Of a stretch of 48,104 nt of DNA, positions 8,614 to 17,066 are shown one piece after another; position 1 is the stretch's first letter; each line of letters opens with the position of its first letter. The position numbers and the translations under genes are program-made. This stretch comes from a virus: IMG/VR virus record IMGVR_UViG_3300025669_000055, positions 1-48,104 of that record. One strand, given 5' to 3'. Below the pieces are notes generated by a model. The model made no database searches. It saw only the letters and a program-made list of their open reading frames with translations, and was not told where the DNA came from.

Positions 8614-9342
8614 TTAGTCGGATGCAACATATTCGTCAACAGAAACAGTGATATCTGTATCTGTTTCACGAGTAAGTCGTAAATAGGCTTCGTTACCACC
8701 TTCGATAACAACATCACCATTCTCATTTTCAACTAAATCCATACCAGTTCCAGCAGCAATGGTTGTGCTAGAAGCTGAAGTAGGAGACACATTCCTAATT
8801 TTGAATGTAACATAGTCTCCAGCAGTTTGGATTAGAGTTGTGAAAGTAGAAGTGGCGGCTAACGTCAATGTATTAGCAGCGCTAGTCAAAGTATAATCAA
8901 GCTGATTATACGCGATTAACTGAGCTTCTGTTAATACACCAGTAGCGACATCGGTAGAACTAGCTAGAATTCCACCACCTTGGGTGAATCTACTAGCATC
9001 TAAGTCTCCAGTGGCGCTAATATCTCCAGTAATAGTAGCATCTCCTAAAACAAATAAATCATCGTTAACTTCAAGATCATCTACTAAAAGATCATTTAAA
9101 GCTGTCCATTCATCAGTATCAAGATTTGTTGGATTAGGATCACCTAGCGCGCCAAAGGCATCATCCCTTGAATCAGTTTTTATAGGTTGGCCATCAATAT
9201 TAATATTAATATTGATGTTAATACCATCTTTTTCAACTTCTTCAAAGGCTTGACCTCTAACTAAACTAGGTAAATAAAAGCAAAACGAAATAACCATTAT
9301 CCCTATAGAAGCGGCAAGAATTTGTTTACTATATTTTCGCAT
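8614..9342 (-). CDS. Membrane-anchored or exported fibre-like protein
   Basis: A 242-residue protein. It opens with MRKYSKQILA and a hydrophobic segment at about residues 8-28, which can act as a signal anchor or signal peptide. Next comes an alternating Ile-Asn run (ININININID) encoded by a perfect DNA palindrome. The remainder is fibre-like, with DLFVLGDATITGDISATGDL and the Thr/Ser-rich AATSTFTTL. It is the gene directly downstream of the major capsid protein. An N-terminal export signal directly after a capsid gene is unexpected; the protein could sit on the host surface or be anchored in the membrane during assembly. Confidence 0.6.
   Translation of the reverse strand: MRKYSKQILAASIGIMVISFCFYLPSLVRGQAFEEVEKDGININININIDGQPIKTDSRDDAFGALGDPNPTNLDTDEWTALNDLLVDDLEVNDDLFVLGDATITGDISATGDLDASRFTQGGGILASSTDVATGVLTEAQLIAYNQLDYTLTSAANTLTLAATSTFTTLIQTAGDYVTFKIRNVSPTSASSTTIAAGTGMDLVENENGDVVIEGGNEAYLRLTRETDTDITVSVDEYVASD
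9193..9216. repeat. Perfect 24-bp palindrome inside a coding region
   Basis: The 24 bases here read identically on both strands: ATCAATATTAAT followed by its own reverse complement. They lie inside the 242-residue gene and encode alternating Ile and Asn residues just after its hydrophobic N-terminus. In mRNA the site can form a hairpin near the 5' end of the coding region. Confidence 0.85.
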
Positions 9343-9363
9343 AAAAATAAGTTAAATGGTTAA

Positions 9364-10347
9364 TTAAATAGCTGCACTTGAACCTTTCGAACTGAAAGCC
9401 CACTGCCATCCGAGTACAACTGGACCAAACACAGTAGAACCGGTTTTAATGGTTGTACCGTTATTGTATTCCGGTTTCTCGTTCATACGAGGCTTCCAAG
9501 CGTAAGCCATGAAAGCTCGACGTTTTGCACGATTACCTTCAGAAAGAGACCAATATTCTCTATAAGCATAAGGAATATCAGCAGCAACAACAACACGAAT
9601 ATTAATTCCACGTCTCTTTAATGCCTCGGAACTAGCAAATTGCAAACCTAAATTTGCAACATCTGGACCTTGACGAGAGTCAATCAATTTATAAGCGTAT
9701 GCTGCTTTTTCTGTAGAGATAACTAAACGCAAATCTCTAACAGGTAATAATTGAATCCCATTATGATTCTGGAATCGGTTCATTCTGGAAATACCGTCGG
9801 TTAAGGCTGTTGGGCCTAATGGTCGTTCAGTATCACCTGATCCAAAATTATTATATTGGGTAGTTCCACTTTTTAAAGCATGTGAACCAAACAATGCTTC
9901 CGAATTTCCAACAGTCAAGAATGTAGTCCCATGACCTAAATAGAATACTTTACAAGCATCCTCATTCCAGCGTTGGTTCATTGATTGCTCAAATTCGCTC
10001 ATGTCATTACGCATGTCCATCATACGTTTTGAACTAGCACTCTTGGCAAGCCAATGTAAATCTTCCTCGGTCATCACAAACTTAGCAGTGTATTTTCTCA
10101 TTGCTAAGGTGACTGGATAACCTCTAACTTTTGTCACAACATTATACTCCTGACCTTCAGAAGATAATGGGGCACGACCAAAACCAGACATGTCGTTCAG
10201 AACTTCTTCTGGAACGTCTGGCTCATATTCGTTTAAACCTAAATCCTGGTAGTAAAGCATTGATGATTGCTCATCTTTAGCACGTGAGTATAATGCACGT
10301 ACTGTTGCATCTACCACATCAGAATATAATCCTTCAATTGTTTCCAT
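9364..10347 (-). CDS. Major capsid protein (HK97-fold candidate)
   Basis: A 327-residue protein that would form the icosahedral shell. The region YNVVTKVRGYPVTLAMRKYT near residues 69-88, the helix that follows (FVMTEEDLHWLAKS), and the C-terminal domain from RLVISTEKAAYAYKLIDSR to GPVVLGWQWAF match the general pattern of HK97-type capsid subunits. Length is typical. It follows the scaffold-like and decoration-like genes in the canonical order portal, scaffold, decoration, capsid. There is no long N-terminal delta domain, which fits having a separate scaffold gene. The start at 10347 is the first ATG after the decoration gene stop. Confidence 0.85.
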   Translation of the reverse strand: METIEGLYSDVVDATVRALYSRAKDEQSSMLYYQDLGLNEYEPDVPEEVLNDMSGFGRAPLSSEGQEYNVVTKVRGYPVTLAMRKYTAKFVMTEEDLHWLAKSASSKRMMDMRNDMSEFEQSMNQRWNEDACKVFYLGHGTTFLTVGNSEALFGSHALKSGTTQYNNFGSGDTERPLGPTALTDGISRMNRFQNHNGIQLLPVRDLRLVISTEKAAYAYKLIDSRQGPDVANLGLQFASSEALKRRGINIRVVVAADIPYAYREYWSLSEGNRAKRRAFMAYAWKPRMNEKPEYNNGTTIKTGSTVFGPVVLGWQWAFSSKGSSAAI

Positions 10348-10365
10348 ATAAAATGTAGTAAATTA

Positions 10366-10812
10366 TTAATCTTGAGTAAACCCAAGTTCTTGAGGTTCTG
10401 CAACCTCTACGACCACCAGGTCGGTATCACCGTCACCTTCTGGATCAAAAGCTTTTATAAGATATTGACCAGAGGATCCGGCAGCTAAATTAATTTGAAT
10501 AGCACCAGTAGTACCACTCAAATCGGCATAAGCGCCGATGTCTGTTTGGGTACATGCTTGATCGGAAGTGAAAACCATTTCCACTCCTTTGTTCTCGAGA
10601 TACTGTATTGTTTTCTTGGCAACGGTTTCGTTGTCAGCGGCAGATACAATAGCTGCAAGAGCATGACCAATTATTTTTGTCCCAGCAGTAGCGACAATAA
10701 TAAAACCATCACTGTCAATAGTCAACGGATCAGCAAAAGCGATCGTTGTGCTATTGGCAACAATAATTGGTGTCCCAACACGCGCATCTTTCTGTTTATG
10801 AAATCTTTGCAT
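10366..10812 (-). CDS. Capsid decoration (head-stabilising) protein candidate
   Basis: A 148-residue protein, mostly beta, just upstream of the capsid gene. The stretch ATAGTKIIGHALAAI and the C-terminal QYLIKAFDPEGDGDTDLVVVEV are of the type seen in small phage decoration proteins. I chose the ATG at 10812 (MQRFHKQKD) because it immediately follows the upstream stop in the arrangement TAATATG seen elsewhere in this genome. An in-frame ATG at 10836 would add 8 residues and overlap the scaffold gene. Function is inferred from position and fold type. Confidence 0.65.
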   Translation of the reverse strand: MQRFHKQKDARVGTPIIVANSTTIAFADPLTIDSDGFIIVATAGTKIIGHALAAIVSAADNETVAKKTIQYLENKGVEMVFTSDQACTQTDIGAYADLSGTTGAIQINLAAGSSGQYLIKAFDPEGDGDTDLVVVEVAEPQELGFTQD

Positions 10813-10813
10813 A

Positions 10814-11566
10814 TTATAATTTGGCAATCTCCTCATCTATGACTTTTTGGTCATAACCAGCACTTTTCATGTTCTGGGCAACAGCACGTTTTTTAGCGTC
10901 TCCCATATTGGATCCGCCTTCTCCGTTACCATAACTCCCAGATCCAGAAACACCAGTCATGTCATTCTCATCTTGAGTCGCCTTAGATCGAGTCTTGCGA
11001 TATTCGCCAATGTCGTCAGCTGACGCAATGGCAAGGGATTTTTTAAAGTCTGCGGCGATGTCACCTGATTTTATGATGTCATTATCATAGGCATTCATAA
11101 TTGCTTCTCTGTCTTTAACCTCAGTAGTCTCAGTGTTAATAAGTGCTTGAATAGCATTTTTATTATTCTGTTCTACTAAATCACGTTTTGTGATTGGTTT
11201 GTCAAGATCGTCTTTTTCCGCTTCAGTTTTTTCTTCCTCAGCTTTTTTATCAGCTGCAATTTCTTCATCTGTTTTTGCATCAGGCTTTGGTTTCTTCAGA
11301 GAGGTTATAGCACGATTTTTATAACCAATTATTTTTGTACTTTTAGCTAAAAGTCCAAATAATTCATCCGGAGTAGCATCTGGATGCTTCTCTTTTAAAT
11401 CGGTTGTAATCTCTTCATCAGACATTTTGGAGTAGTCTTTTTTATCGAGGTCCGCGTCGGCACCATCGCCGCCTTCGCCACCCTCAGTTTCTTCTCCATC
11501 GACGTTTAAAGCTGCGTCGTCAGTTACTTTTTTTTCCGCCTCAAGCTCGGCTGCTGTTTTTTCCAT
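10814..11566 (-). CDS. Scaffold-like head assembly protein
   Basis: A 250-residue, strongly acidic, helix-rich and probably partly disordered protein. The N-terminal third is Glu/Asp/Gly-rich (about residues 20-45), the middle has helical charged segments, and the C-terminus is basic with a final helix (SAGYDQKVIDEEIAKL). This composition and the position between portal-linked genes and the decoration and capsid genes are typical of phage scaffolding proteins, which fill the prohead and leave before packaging. No protease motif is visible. Assignment rests on composition and gene order, not on a sequence family. Confidence 0.65.
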   Translation of the reverse strand: MEKTAAELEAEKKVTDDAALNVDGEETEGGEGGDGADADLDKKDYSKMSDEEITTDLKEKHPDATPDELFGLLAKSTKIIGYKNRAITSLKKPKPDAKTDEEIAADKKAEEEKTEAEKDDLDKPITKRDLVEQNNKNAIQALINTETTEVKDREAIMNAYDNDIIKSGDIAADFKKSLAIASADDIGEYRKTRSKATQDENDMTGVSGSGSYGNGEGGSNMGDAKKRAVAQNMKSAGYDQKVIDEEIAKL

Positions 11567-11654
11567 TTTGTTTAATTTTATTACCCCCGGATCAGGGGCT
11601 AAATAATCCTAACACCTTGATTTGTTATCCGTTCAAAGTGAATAAAAACTGGCT

Positions 11655-11696
11655 GTTGATGCCCAGCAATGGCTGTAGAGGGCACCAACCGTCAAC
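11655..11696 (-). promoter_or_regulatory. Two-tier inverted repeat in scaffold-upstream gap
   Basis: The 132-bp gap 11567-11698 holds GTTGA-TGCCC at 11655-11664 facing GGGCA at 11680-11684 and TCAAC at 11692-11696, so two nested perfect 5-bp helices can form with an internal bulge. The gap also has a small CCCC/GGGG hairpin near 11585-11600. It is the longest gap in the leftward head-gene block and could be an RNA-processing site, a leader element or part of a promoter for the scaffold and capsid genes. Confidence 0.4.
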
Positions 11697-11698
11697 TT

Positions 11699-12049
11699 TT
11701 ATGATATGGTTTGAATTGCTTGAAACTCTTTACTTTTTGATAATAAACGCTTTTGTTTATCTTGCTCAATCATAATAGATAATCTGTATGCGCTTAACAT
11801 TAAATTGTCAGATGGTTTCAAGGCTAACTCTTGATAAAATTTTCTAAGAACTTCCTGGCTTTCAAGTTTATAAGCTGTACTGTTCACCCAATTATGGATC
11901 TCTTGTAGATACATAGCTTTCTCATGGGCGTGCATTTTTTCATAAGCGTCGTCCGCTTTATCGAAAGGATACATGAATGATCCAAAATATGCTTTAAATA
12001 CCCATGATACTGCCCAGAATCTAATCTTGTTCTTTAGACTCCTCAACAT
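11699..12049 (-). CDS. Hypothetical protein between portal and scaffold
   Basis: A 116-residue, mostly helical protein I do not recognise. The N-terminus is basic and amphipathic (MLRSLKNKIRFWAVSWVFKAYFG), which could bind membrane or nucleic acid. The start overlaps the preceding gene by 29 bp, indicating translational coupling. Position in the head module suggests a head-assembly or internal protein. Confidence 0.5.
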   Translation of the reverse strand: MLRSLKNKIRFWAVSWVFKAYFGSFMYPFDKADDAYEKMHAHEKAMYLQEIHNWVNSTAYKLESQEVLRKFYQELALKPSDNLMLSAYRLSIMIEQDKQKRLLSKSKEFQAIQTIS

Positions 12050-12386
12050 TTTCGTAGAATTCTAATTTATTAATTGGTGTTGTGTAGTACTCTTCTTGAA
12101 TTTTATTAGCTTCTGCCCATAATTTTGATTTACCTTGGGTAATTTTTACTAATCCTTGTATGTATTGAGGTAATCTCTCAATCACAACCATTGGTAATTC
12201 GGAAGTCATAATCTCTTCCTTGAAAAACTTGTAGGCTTTTTCACTAATTTCTTTAATCTGATCAGCCTCTTTATTGTCGGCTGCTTTTTCCTCTTCACTC
12301 CTTGTGTCAGGAGCGTCGAGTGCTTCTTGAATTGGTTCAGGAATCTCCTGTTCTTTGGATTCTCCTGCCTTTTTGTTCTCACTCAT
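12021..12386 (-). CDS. Hypothetical acidic protein downstream of portal
   Basis: A 121-residue protein with a disordered, Glu/Asp-rich N-terminal third (about residues 1-45) and a helical C-terminal part (AYKFFKEEIMTSELPMVVIER). It lies 21 bp after the portal gene and overlaps the next gene by 29 bp. Such small acidic proteins next to portal are often head-assembly cofactors, but no family is recognised here. Confidence 0.5.
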   Translation of the reverse strand: MSENKKAGESKEQEIPEPIQEALDAPDTRSEEEKAADNKEADQIKEISEKAYKFFKEEIMTSELPMVVIERLPQYIQGLVKITQGKSKLWAEANKIQEEYYTTPINKLEFYENVEESKEQD

Positions 12387-12407
12387 AATTTTTTTATGAT
12401 TATTTAA

Positions 12408-14375
12408 TTAAACTGTTGGTATTCCTTCTCCAGACTCAGCTAGAGCTGCTGGATTATCTGATGATTTACTTAATGCGTTTTGACCGGAACCACTTCCTCC
12501 ACCCGCTTGTTCTAGTTGCGCTTGCTCTTGTTTTCTTTTCTCTTCGGCCGGATCAACTAACATTGATTCATTGTCATTGTTTGCCCTAATTAACATTCGG
12601 GCAGCTTCTCGTTGGTTAAATAAATCTGGTCTACTAGAATATCGATTAAATTTCATATCGGCTTTAGCTGCTCTAATTGCCGGTGTTTCTGGGATTAAGC
12701 TTTCAACACTTGCTTTCATATATAAATCAATCTCTGTCCAATAATCTTTTCGAATAACAACTGTACGTCTTGGCGCACCTTTTTTTCCAGCGGCTCGATC
12801 CTGTTTATAAATCTCATATTCTCGGTCCTCAATCTCTTTTTTCGAAATTGTTTCTTTCTCCGAAAAAATGATTTGCATAGTACCAGCGGACCCGTCCGGT
12901 AAAGATTGATTAGGCACGGAAATTTTTCCAATTTCTTCGCGAGTCTTAAACTGGAACATTCTCATTATAATAGGGAATGATCGAGCGGATGTGAAGAACA
13001 TTAATTGTAATGCAAATGAGTTTAATACCTTATTGGCGTTAGCATCTAAAATAACAACTTCTTTCGCAGTCTGTCTTCCTTGTTCACCTGAACCACCTGT
13101 TTGTGGCGGTGTAGTAGCTCTATCAATTTCAGCGTCAGAACTTTGATCGAGTGCCACGTCTGAATTATCAATTCCTTTAGTAAGCCCTGGGATTGTCTGA
13201 ACATCATCTTTATTCATTCCTGCTGGGGCCGGAGTAATCATTCCTGGAATAACAATATCTGAGTCAACGAATGTACCATTAAATGTGATTAGTGGTGGAA
13301 TCGCTGACATCTTACCTTTCCATCGCAATAAAGTTTTCCAACCATCTTTCCATTTCTTATCTTCTTTTATTTTATTTGCCAATGAATTACCCCAATAATA
13401 TTCTGGTCGCGCAAACATTTCGAAAATACCTTTATTGATTGGGTAATTACCATCGTGATACGGCATTAAATTATCATGCGCGAACATTAATACTCCGTTA
13501 CAAATAATATTGAAATATTTAGCTTTTTTTACATAACTAGGTAATCTACCACTCTCTTTAAATTCTTTTAATTTATGCCTAGGTACAACACTCCAAATTC
13601 TAACAATTTGACATTTATTTTCAGTATCAATCATTTGGCTAAGCTCTTGAAATTTACCGTCATTAAGTCCAGTGAAAATTGTAGTCATCTGAGGGTAAAC
13701 GTATTTTTGAAAATTCTCTAATCCACCAAGCTCGGCCTCGGCATCATCATAGGTTAAATTATCTTGCACACGCATCAATCTTTGCTGCTTCTGAATATTC
13801 GGCTGATAAAAATTTGGAACTAATATTTCTTCATTTGGAACAATATTTGATTCTAACTTCCCATCTACAATATCGTCTTGCACATGGACTGTACCTTGAA
13901 CAACTGTTTTCTGAACTGATCGAACATATTTTTGGTGACCACTCTCTGCCGGCCGTCCATCATTTTCATGTGCATATTCTAACATCGCGCGCGCCGCCGC
14001 AGAAAATATAATATCCTCTTCTTGATTACTATTCTGAGCTACGACTGTAGGATAGAATAAATTCAAGGCTAAGTTCGTCACAAAAATATTTGTTTTGTCA
14101 CGGGAAATTCCAGAAGAATAAGGAACAATCGGATCATTGGGTGAGTTCGCTTCTGTTAAATTATTATAGTCATATTCACTATCTTCCCAAAATTTCTTTA
14201 ATGTACGTCCACCAAGCATGTTTTGACCCTTCTCTTTTAGATTACGGTCGAATAAAAAATGCTGGTATGTCTTCATTATAAAATCAAAATCTTCCTTCGA
14301 TGGAGCGTAGGGTTCTTTATTATTTGCTGTTTGCCTAATGGCATTTGTTAAATCTATATCTTGTTTTGTTGACAT
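12408..14375 (-). CDS. Portal protein
   Basis: A 655-residue protein that would form the ring at the DNA-entry vertex. Supporting signs are the length, the position directly after TerL, and the general pattern: an N-terminal helical part, a middle domain with GNYPINKGIFEMFARPEYYWGNSLA near residues 308-332, then long helices with DANANKVLNSFALQLMFFTS (stem/wing-type). The C-terminal 60 residues are Gly/Ser/Gln-rich and probably disordered. The gene ends 21 bp before the next gene. The large size and a T7-type tail module fit a podovirus-type portal. Confidence 0.8.
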   Translation of the reverse strand: MSTKQDIDLTNAIRQTANNKEPYAPSKEDFDFIMKTYQHFLFDRNLKEKGQNMLGGRTLKKFWEDSEYDYNNLTEANSPNDPIVPYSSGISRDKTNIFVTNLALNLFYPTVVAQNSNQEEDIIFSAAARAMLEYAHENDGRPAESGHQKYVRSVQKTVVQGTVHVQDDIVDGKLESNIVPNEEILVPNFYQPNIQKQQRLMRVQDNLTYDDAEAELGGLENFQKYVYPQMTTIFTGLNDGKFQELSQMIDTENKCQIVRIWSVVPRHKLKEFKESGRLPSYVKKAKYFNIICNGVLMFAHDNLMPYHDGNYPINKGIFEMFARPEYYWGNSLANKIKEDKKWKDGWKTLLRWKGKMSAIPPLITFNGTFVDSDIVIPGMITPAPAGMNKDDVQTIPGLTKGIDNSDVALDQSSDAEIDRATTPPQTGGSGEQGRQTAKEVVILDANANKVLNSFALQLMFFTSARSFPIIMRMFQFKTREEIGKISVPNQSLPDGSAGTMQIIFSEKETISKKEIEDREYEIYKQDRAAGKKGAPRRTVVIRKDYWTEIDLYMKASVESLIPETPAIRAAKADMKFNRYSSRPDLFNQREAARMLIRANNDNESMLVDPAEEKRKQEQAQLEQAGGGSGSGQNALSKSSDNPAALAESGEGIPTV

Positions 14376-14376
14376 A

Positions 14377-16035
14377 TTATAGTTTTAAAATTCTAGCGCG
14401 AACACTTTCTCTTGATTTTTGTTTACGCTTATATTCATAAAATTCTCTATGTAAATCTGATTTATATTCATCTTTCCCTTGCCCGAATGGTCTAAAACCA
14501 ATCTGAGCAATATAATGCAGTGCATCCGCTAAATCATCATGTTTTGCTTTTGGAAAATCATACAACTGTTTCTTTAGTTTAGCAGTATGATCGACAGGTT
14601 TATGTTTAAAATATATTTTTCCGTGCTGCAATCTACCCTGGAGGGCCCCACGAATCCGGTCTTCCTTATTAGTGCCTCCATGTTTCAACTCCACAACAAC
14701 AGGAAATACTTGTTTTTCTTCACTACGTTGCCGTATATACGGCATAACTTGATCCTCTAAGGATTTCTTCTCAATACCGATCTTCACTGGCTTATATGTT
14801 TCCCACACGTAGAAAACCCAATCAATTAATTCAGGAGCATTAAGTCGCGCTTCTCGAACAGATTGTAAATACCAGTTCCCCTCACTATCAATATCAGCAA
14901 TTATTGTACCAGTATAATCCGGATCATTTTTAGCCCTAGCTTTAGAGTCAGCCACATCAATCGTAATATATCGATTCGTAGTACGTTTCAAAATTTCTGC
15001 CGGATCAAATTCTTTCTGTAACCACGCCAATTTAATTTCACGTTCAGCGTCAGTTAAAGGAGTATTAAGCATTTCCCGGTTATAAGTAGTATAACCAAGT
15101 AATCGCTGCTTCTTCTCTAAACTAACTTTCCGTTCTTTCGGATCGGCAATATCTTTATTAAATTCTAAAGCTTCCTTATCAGTATGAACGTATTTTGTCG
15201 GCCAGGTTATTCTTCCTTCATCATCAACTGCTTTTATGTCTCGAACTTTCCAGTCTACCTCATTTTTTGTTTTGTCTTCTAAATAAACAATCGAACCAGA
15301 AAAACTAATCCTATTGGCGAGTATTAAGAAATTACAATCAGGCGCGGACCCGGACAACATTTCATCAATAAATGTAGTAACTTCCAGTGTCATAGCCTCC
15401 GAAACAACAGTTTTCGAATTTTCAATATCATCCATGATAATCATGTCAGGCCTATAGCTATCATAAACCTCACCACGAATATTCATACCAGTCGAATATG
15501 CAATAACTTTAATTTTATTCGACGTAATAAATTCTTTAACAGATTTTTTCTTGGAAAATCTATGATTCTCCTCATCTATATCCATGTCCTTCTCAAAAAA
15601 CAATTGACCAAAATCATCAATAATCTTTTGATTCGTCTGTAAAGCAAATGCTACATCGTATAAGTTCGAAGATGCTTTCCTCTGATCGTAACTAACCCAG
15701 ATAATAAACTTCTTTCTTTCATAACAAATCATGTGAGCCAACCCAATCTTACCTAGAGAGGTTTTAGCAGACTCACGATACATAATCCACATAGCCCCAA
15801 CCAGGTTGTCAAAATTTAAGTCCTGGTACATGTCACTATGGAAATCTGGCATCTCGAACAAGTGATAATGTGAAAAGTAATATAATGAAAAGAGCGCAAT
15901 ATTTTTTCTACATGCGTAAACTCGTTTTTCTTTATCTTCTAATATCTCCTCAAATAACTTACGAAAGTCTTCTTTATTGTCGGGGAAAATTTTCTTTTCG
16001 TTTGAGGAATTTATCAATTCGTTGTTTTTCTGCAT
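14377..16035 (-). CDS. terL: Terminase large subunit (TerL)
   Basis: A 552-residue DNA-packaging motor. The N-terminal ATPase has a Walker A variant YRESAKTSLGK at residues 86-96 and Walker B MIIMDDIE at 198-205. The C-terminal RNase H-like nuclease has TIDVAD with Asp360 and the signature KHDDLADAL at about 498-506, whose acidic residues coordinate metal. The start at 16035 lies 62 bp inside the preceding gene, which implies coupled translation; no later ATG precedes the ATPase domain at a better place. The stop is 2 bp from the portal start. Confidence 0.95.
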   Translation of the reverse strand: MQKNNELINSSNEKKIFPDNKEDFRKLFEEILEDKEKRVYACRKNIALFSLYYFSHYHLFEMPDFHSDMYQDLNFDNLVGAMWIMYRESAKTSLGKIGLAHMICYERKKFIIWVSYDQRKASSNLYDVAFALQTNQKIIDDFGQLFFEKDMDIDEENHRFSKKKSVKEFITSNKIKVIAYSTGMNIRGEVYDSYRPDMIIMDDIENSKTVVSEAMTLEVTTFIDEMLSGSAPDCNFLILANRISFSGSIVYLEDKTKNEVDWKVRDIKAVDDEGRITWPTKYVHTDKEALEFNKDIADPKERKVSLEKKQRLLGYTTYNREMLNTPLTDAEREIKLAWLQKEFDPAEILKRTTNRYITIDVADSKARAKNDPDYTGTIIADIDSEGNWYLQSVREARLNAPELIDWVFYVWETYKPVKIGIEKKSLEDQVMPYIRQRSEEKQVFPVVVELKHGGTNKEDRIRGALQGRLQHGKIYFKHKPVDHTAKLKKQLYDFPKAKHDDLADALHYIAQIGFRPFGQGKDEYKSDLHREFYEYKRKQKSRESVRARILKL

Positions 16036-16420
16036 TTGTTAGATTATCACTTTTATTAGCTAATTGACCTACCCTACTCTCAAGTTTTTTTATTTTGTAA
16101 GACAGATCGTCCGTAACATTTGATAATCCGCTAATAATTTTGCTTAATCCTACCGCTGTACTTGCACAAATTTTTTCTGGAGTCATGCACATCGTCGCAA
16201 AAAATTTTCTACGTTCCACTTCACCAAGTAAATCTCGTAGGTACTTCACGTCTTCTACTGCACGAGAGAAATCAATTGGTCCAGTTGGTTCATATTTTAC
16301 GATTTCGCCTCCAGTTTTTTTAAGATCGTCCGGCATTTTTGCTTGAAACATGACTTCATTCATCATTACTCCAAAGAATTTTGTTTCTGTTATAGATTTT
16401 TTCTCTACCAATACTTCCAT
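15974..16420 (-). CDS. Small terminase subunit candidate
   Basis: A 148-residue protein encoded immediately before TerL and overlapping it by 62 bp. The C-terminal part (LSYKIKKLESRVGQLANKSD, about residues 106-125) is coiled coil, and the middle is helical (FSRAVEDVKYLRDLLGEVERRKF). TerS proteins are small, oligomeric and encoded just upstream of TerL, so position and size fit. I do not see a clear helix-turn-helix at the N-terminus, so a different packaging-associated role remains possible. Confidence 0.5.
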   Translation of the reverse strand: MEVLVEKKSITETKFFGVMMNEVMFQAKMPDDLKKTGGEIVKYEPTGPIDFSRAVEDVKYLRDLLGEVERRKFFATMCMTPEKICASTAVGLSKIISGLSNVTDDLSYKIKKLESRVGQLANKSDNLTNAEKQRIDKFLKRKENFPRQ

Positions 16421-16433
16421 AAAATTTTTCTAT

Positions 16434-16454
16434 AAAAAAAACGCCAAAAGGCGT
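16434..16454 (-). terminator. Leftward intrinsic terminator just before the terminase genes
   Basis: On the minus strand a 5-bp GC-rich stem, ACGCC-TTTT-GGCGT (16441-16454), is followed directly by a run of seven or eight T residues (16434-16441). The T-run ends about 13 bp upstream of the ATG at 16420. It is therefore a terminator or attenuator inside the leader of the late transcript. Confidence 0.7.
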
Positions 16455-16461
16455 ATTAGAA

Positions 16462-16476
16462 TGTGGTAACACCACA
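16462..16476. promoter_or_regulatory. Perfect inverted repeat TGTGGT-AAC-ACCACA
   Basis: A 15-bp inverted repeat with 6-bp arms and a 3-bp centre, adjacent to the leader terminator of the late block. It may be a protein-binding site or an alternative RNA helix that competes with the terminator hairpin next to it. Confidence 0.5.
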
Positions 16477-16651
16477 AACTAGATCAAAATTTTTAAACCA
16501 TCTTTGTAAGAAATCAATAAGCATATACCTATATAAATTGATTATTTGTAAGTCGGCACGTTGGCGCCGACCTATGACCCTTTCTTACCTCCAAAAAGGA
16601 AAAAGATAAGTGGGCGCTTTTTTATTTTTGTGACAATATGTCAACATTTAC

Positions 16652-16680
16652 ATTATAGCATATATTTAAATTTTTGGAAA
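16652..16680 (-). promoter_or_regulatory. Leftward promoter candidate with extended -10
   Basis: On the minus strand TTTCCA, a 17-bp spacer and TATAAT, with TGC directly before the -10 hexamer (an extended -10). A DnaA box lies 9 bp upstream. It would start transcripts that pass the terminator at 16434-16454 before the terminase genes. The -35 match is weak (4 of 6). Confidence 0.55.
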
Positions 16681-16689
16681 ATTTTTTTA

Positions 16690-16698
16690 TGTGGATAA
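16690..16698 (-). promoter_or_regulatory. DnaA box
   Basis: TGTGGATAA, the exact reverse complement of the consensus DnaA box TTATCCACA. It is next to the leftward promoter candidate at 16652-16680. Confidence 0.6.
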
Positions 16699-16742
16699 CT
16701 TTTCCTGGAGTGAAATATTGGGTGGGGCTAGTTTTTAGGTAC

Positions 16743-16774
16743 AAAAAGGGGCCCTTAAATGAAATAAGGACCCC
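16743..16774 (-). terminator. Strong leftward intrinsic terminator
   Basis: On the minus strand a 9-bp stem (GGGGTCCTT with AAGGGCCCC, one G-U pair) spans 16748-16774 and is followed by five T residues (16743-16747). It lies between the leftward promoter at 17115-17143 and the terminase genes, so it would cut the late transcript short unless anti-terminated. Confidence 0.75.
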
Positions 16775-16935
16775 GATTTGAAATGATAAATATATGACGG
16801 TTACAGAGGTAACGATTTTAGTATAGCACGGATTAAGGGGGAGGGGAAGAGAGAGGCTTACTGAAATTATTAACCTGGCATAATACCCCACAGGTAACGG
16901 GTAGGGGTCACCCCGAACTTTGACATGTTTTTGAG

Positions 16936-16952
16936 TGTTAGCTAACATTAGC
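16936..16952. promoter_or_regulatory. Palindromic operator candidate, copy 1
   Basis: TGTTAGCTAACA (16936-16947) is a perfect 12-bp palindrome and overlaps GCTAACATTAGC (16941-16952), giving three half-sites in a row. The 12-mer GCTAACATTAGC occurs again at 17457-17468. Placement on either side of the divergent promoters suggests binding of a phage regulator. Confidence 0.55.
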
Positions 16953-17057
16953 CCACCATGTCAATACGAACATAATACGAACTTACGTTTATTAATATAC
17001 ATTAATCCACCTATTGGGGTTTTTTAGCTAACCTTGGGCTATTTATGAGTTGTTACT

Positions 17058-17066
17058 TGTGGATAA
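17058..17066 (-). promoter_or_regulatory. DnaA box
   Basis: TGTGGATAA, a perfect DnaA box in the same orientation as the one at 16690-16698. Confidence 0.6.

Noticed and set aside
16622-16948. A 108-codon minus-strand reading frame in the control region
   Set aside because: It crosses the terminator, promoter and operator candidates, has no usual start context and no protein-like composition.
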